Shown here piece after piece: positions 63,032 through 64,000 of a stretch of DNA of 64,000 bases. The first letter of the stretch is position 1. Each line of letters begins with the position of its first letter. A program made the position numbers and the translations under genes. The notes below the pieces were generated by a model. That model did not search any database. It was not told the origin of the DNA and was given only the letters and a program-made list of their open reading frames with translations. Source of the stretch: Thermodesulfovibrio aggregans (GTDB lineage: Bacteria; Nitrospirota; Thermodesulfovibrionia; Thermodesulfovibrionales; Thermodesulfovibrionaceae); the NCBI RefSeq assembly GCF_001514535.1, contig NZ_BCNO01000002.1, positions 339,721 through 403,720 on the forward strand. The letters are read 5' to 3'.

Positions 63032-64000
63032 ATCTGTTTCAATTCCTCATAGGTAGGCTCGCAACCGAGTCTTTGAGCTTCAAAATCCTCAAGCATCTCA
63101 TGTTTCAATTCCTCATAGGTAGGCTCGCAACTTGAGAACATTGCCGAGCTTTTCATCTCTTTCTGCGTTTCAATTCCTCATAGGTAGGCTCGCAACTCGT
63201 GCAAAACAGTATATTTCTCGGGCTGGTGGTAAAGTGAGTTTCAATTCCTCATAGGTAGGCTCGCAACATAGCGATTGTTCTGGGAAATCTTCTATGGGAT
63301 GGTGGTTTCAATTCCTCATAGGTAGGCTCGCAACAGAACTTTATGCGTTCAAATAATTATAAGAGGGTTAGTTTCAATTCCTCATAGGTAGGCTCGCAAC
63401 TTCCTGCCTGCTCATCAGCCTCGTCATTGCTGCCAGTTTCAATTCCTCATAGGTAGGCTCGCAACTTTTCTGGTAAGTTGAGTAAAAATGGTGACTGTTA
63501 TTGGTTTCAATTCCTCATAGGTAGGCTCGCAACTCCACAATGGAACTATGTCTGGTTTTGGTTCAAGGTGTTTCAATTCCTCATAGGTAGGCTCGCAACC
63601 TATCCAATATGCACAAAAGTTATGCAATGGATTTCGGTTTCAATTCCTCATAGGTAGGCTCGCAACAATGCCAATTTACAGTTCCTTCTACTCCAATATG
63701 AGGTTTCAATTCCTCATAGGTAGGCTCGCAACTAATACCTTTTTTTCTAAGCTGTCTGCATATCTTAAATGTTTCAATTCCTCATAGGTAGGCTCGCAAC
63801 CCCCTATACTTGTATCCGTTCTCCCCGTATCTACAAGTTTCAATTCCTCATAGGTAGGCTCGCAACAAATGAAGGCTTACCAGAATTTGTTTTAGAGTTC
63901 TTGTTTCAATTCCTCATAGGTAGGCTCGCAACTGGCTTAACTCTGGATCAGGTTCGGTTTTATGCCCGGGGTTTCAATTCCTCATAGGTAGGCTCGCAAC

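Larger units (their letters stand above)
61285..64000 (-). CRISPR. CRISPR array, 39 perfect 30-nt repeats plus one degenerate repeat, continuing beyond the window
   Basis: The plus-strand repeat begins GTTTCAATTCC and ends GGTAGGCTCGCAAC. Perfect copies start at 61349, 61417, 61483 and so on to 63971-64000. The copy at 61285-61313 is degenerate (29 nt: first base changed, one T missing). Thirty-eight of 39 spacers are 35-41 nt; one (62914-63035) is 122 nt. Read on the minus strand the repeat ends in ATTGAAAC, the usual 5' handle of type I-B and III crRNAs. That sense and the degenerate copy at the left end both make the left side leader-distal, so leader and cas genes should lie right of 64000. 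No cas1, cas2 or cas6 is in the window. Confidence 0.98.

Noticed and set aside
62914..63035. The 122-nt spacer as two normal spacers fused by loss of a repeat
   Set aside because: Two spacers plus a lost 30-nt repeat would be about 100-105 nt, and no trace of repeat sequence is present inside.
61379..63987. Several ORFs in both strands across the CRISPR array, with repeated CEPTYEELK or FQFLIGRLAT peptides
   Set aside because: They are translations of the CRISPR repeat and adjacent spacers; no ribosome sites or independent coding signal.

Overview
The window is AT-rich chromosomal DNA from an anaerobic, probably thermophilic bacterium. Gene content (a lactate oxidation island, folate C1 genes with a MetV/MetF pair, type IV pili, quinolinate-pathway NAD synthesis, CARF-type CRISPR defence) fits a Thermodesulfovibrio-like member of the Nitrospirota. 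That assignment is an inference from gene content and composition; no rRNA gene is present.

Layout. 1-5.2 kb: the start of an L,D-transpeptidase, an SOS pair (a LexA/UmuD-like repressor-protease and a Y-family polymerase) under a promoter with an internal SOS-box palindrome, a coiled-coil nuclease-like protein and an orphan CARF-HEPN ribonuclease. 5.2-10.6 kb: a foreign-looking block bounded by an IS21-like remnant and a broken ATPase gene, carrying a Tat-signal PLP decarboxylase, L-serine dehydratase and a serine/aromatic amino acid permease. 10.7-21 kb: housekeeping genes (hpt, queD, tldE-like, acyl-CoA dehydrogenase, midA-like, nadA, lytic transglycosylase, ubiB-like, groESL). 21-31 kb: a two-component system, two nuclease-like accessory genes (one frameshifted) and a PilY1/minor-pilin operon. 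31-38 kb: small enzymes, two tRNAs, and a CstR-like repressor, FmdB, Fe-S protein and cytochrome b operon that lacks a catalytic subunit. 38-46 kb: one long minus-strand operon (ygfA-folE-folD-metV-metF-pilB-nadB-pyk). 46-57 kb: argD-argF, then lactate permease, D-lactate/glycolate dehydrogenase, Fe-S proteins, LutC, a LutB/LutA-like fusion and a chemoreceptor. 57-61 kb: a deacetylase-like gene, an internally deleted IS256 copy with intact ends and 9-bp target duplications, and small genes of unknown function. 61.3-64 kb: a CRISPR array that runs off the right edge (39 perfect 30-nt repeats plus one degenerate repeat). Repeat sequence and the position of the degenerate copy both indicate transcription from right to left, with leader and cas genes beyond the window.

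The most unusual object is inside the array. One 'spacer' is 122 nt instead of 35-41. It contains an extended -10 box, then an 82-nt segment that folds as a gap-free four-way junction (33 base pairs, 66 of 82 nt paired), then a T7 run. It reads like a complete small-RNA gene, antisense to the pre-crRNA, placed between two perfect CRISPR repeats. A second theme is a -10 box only 5-9 nt upstream of the start codon at many operon-leading genes, which suggests frequent leaderless transcription.
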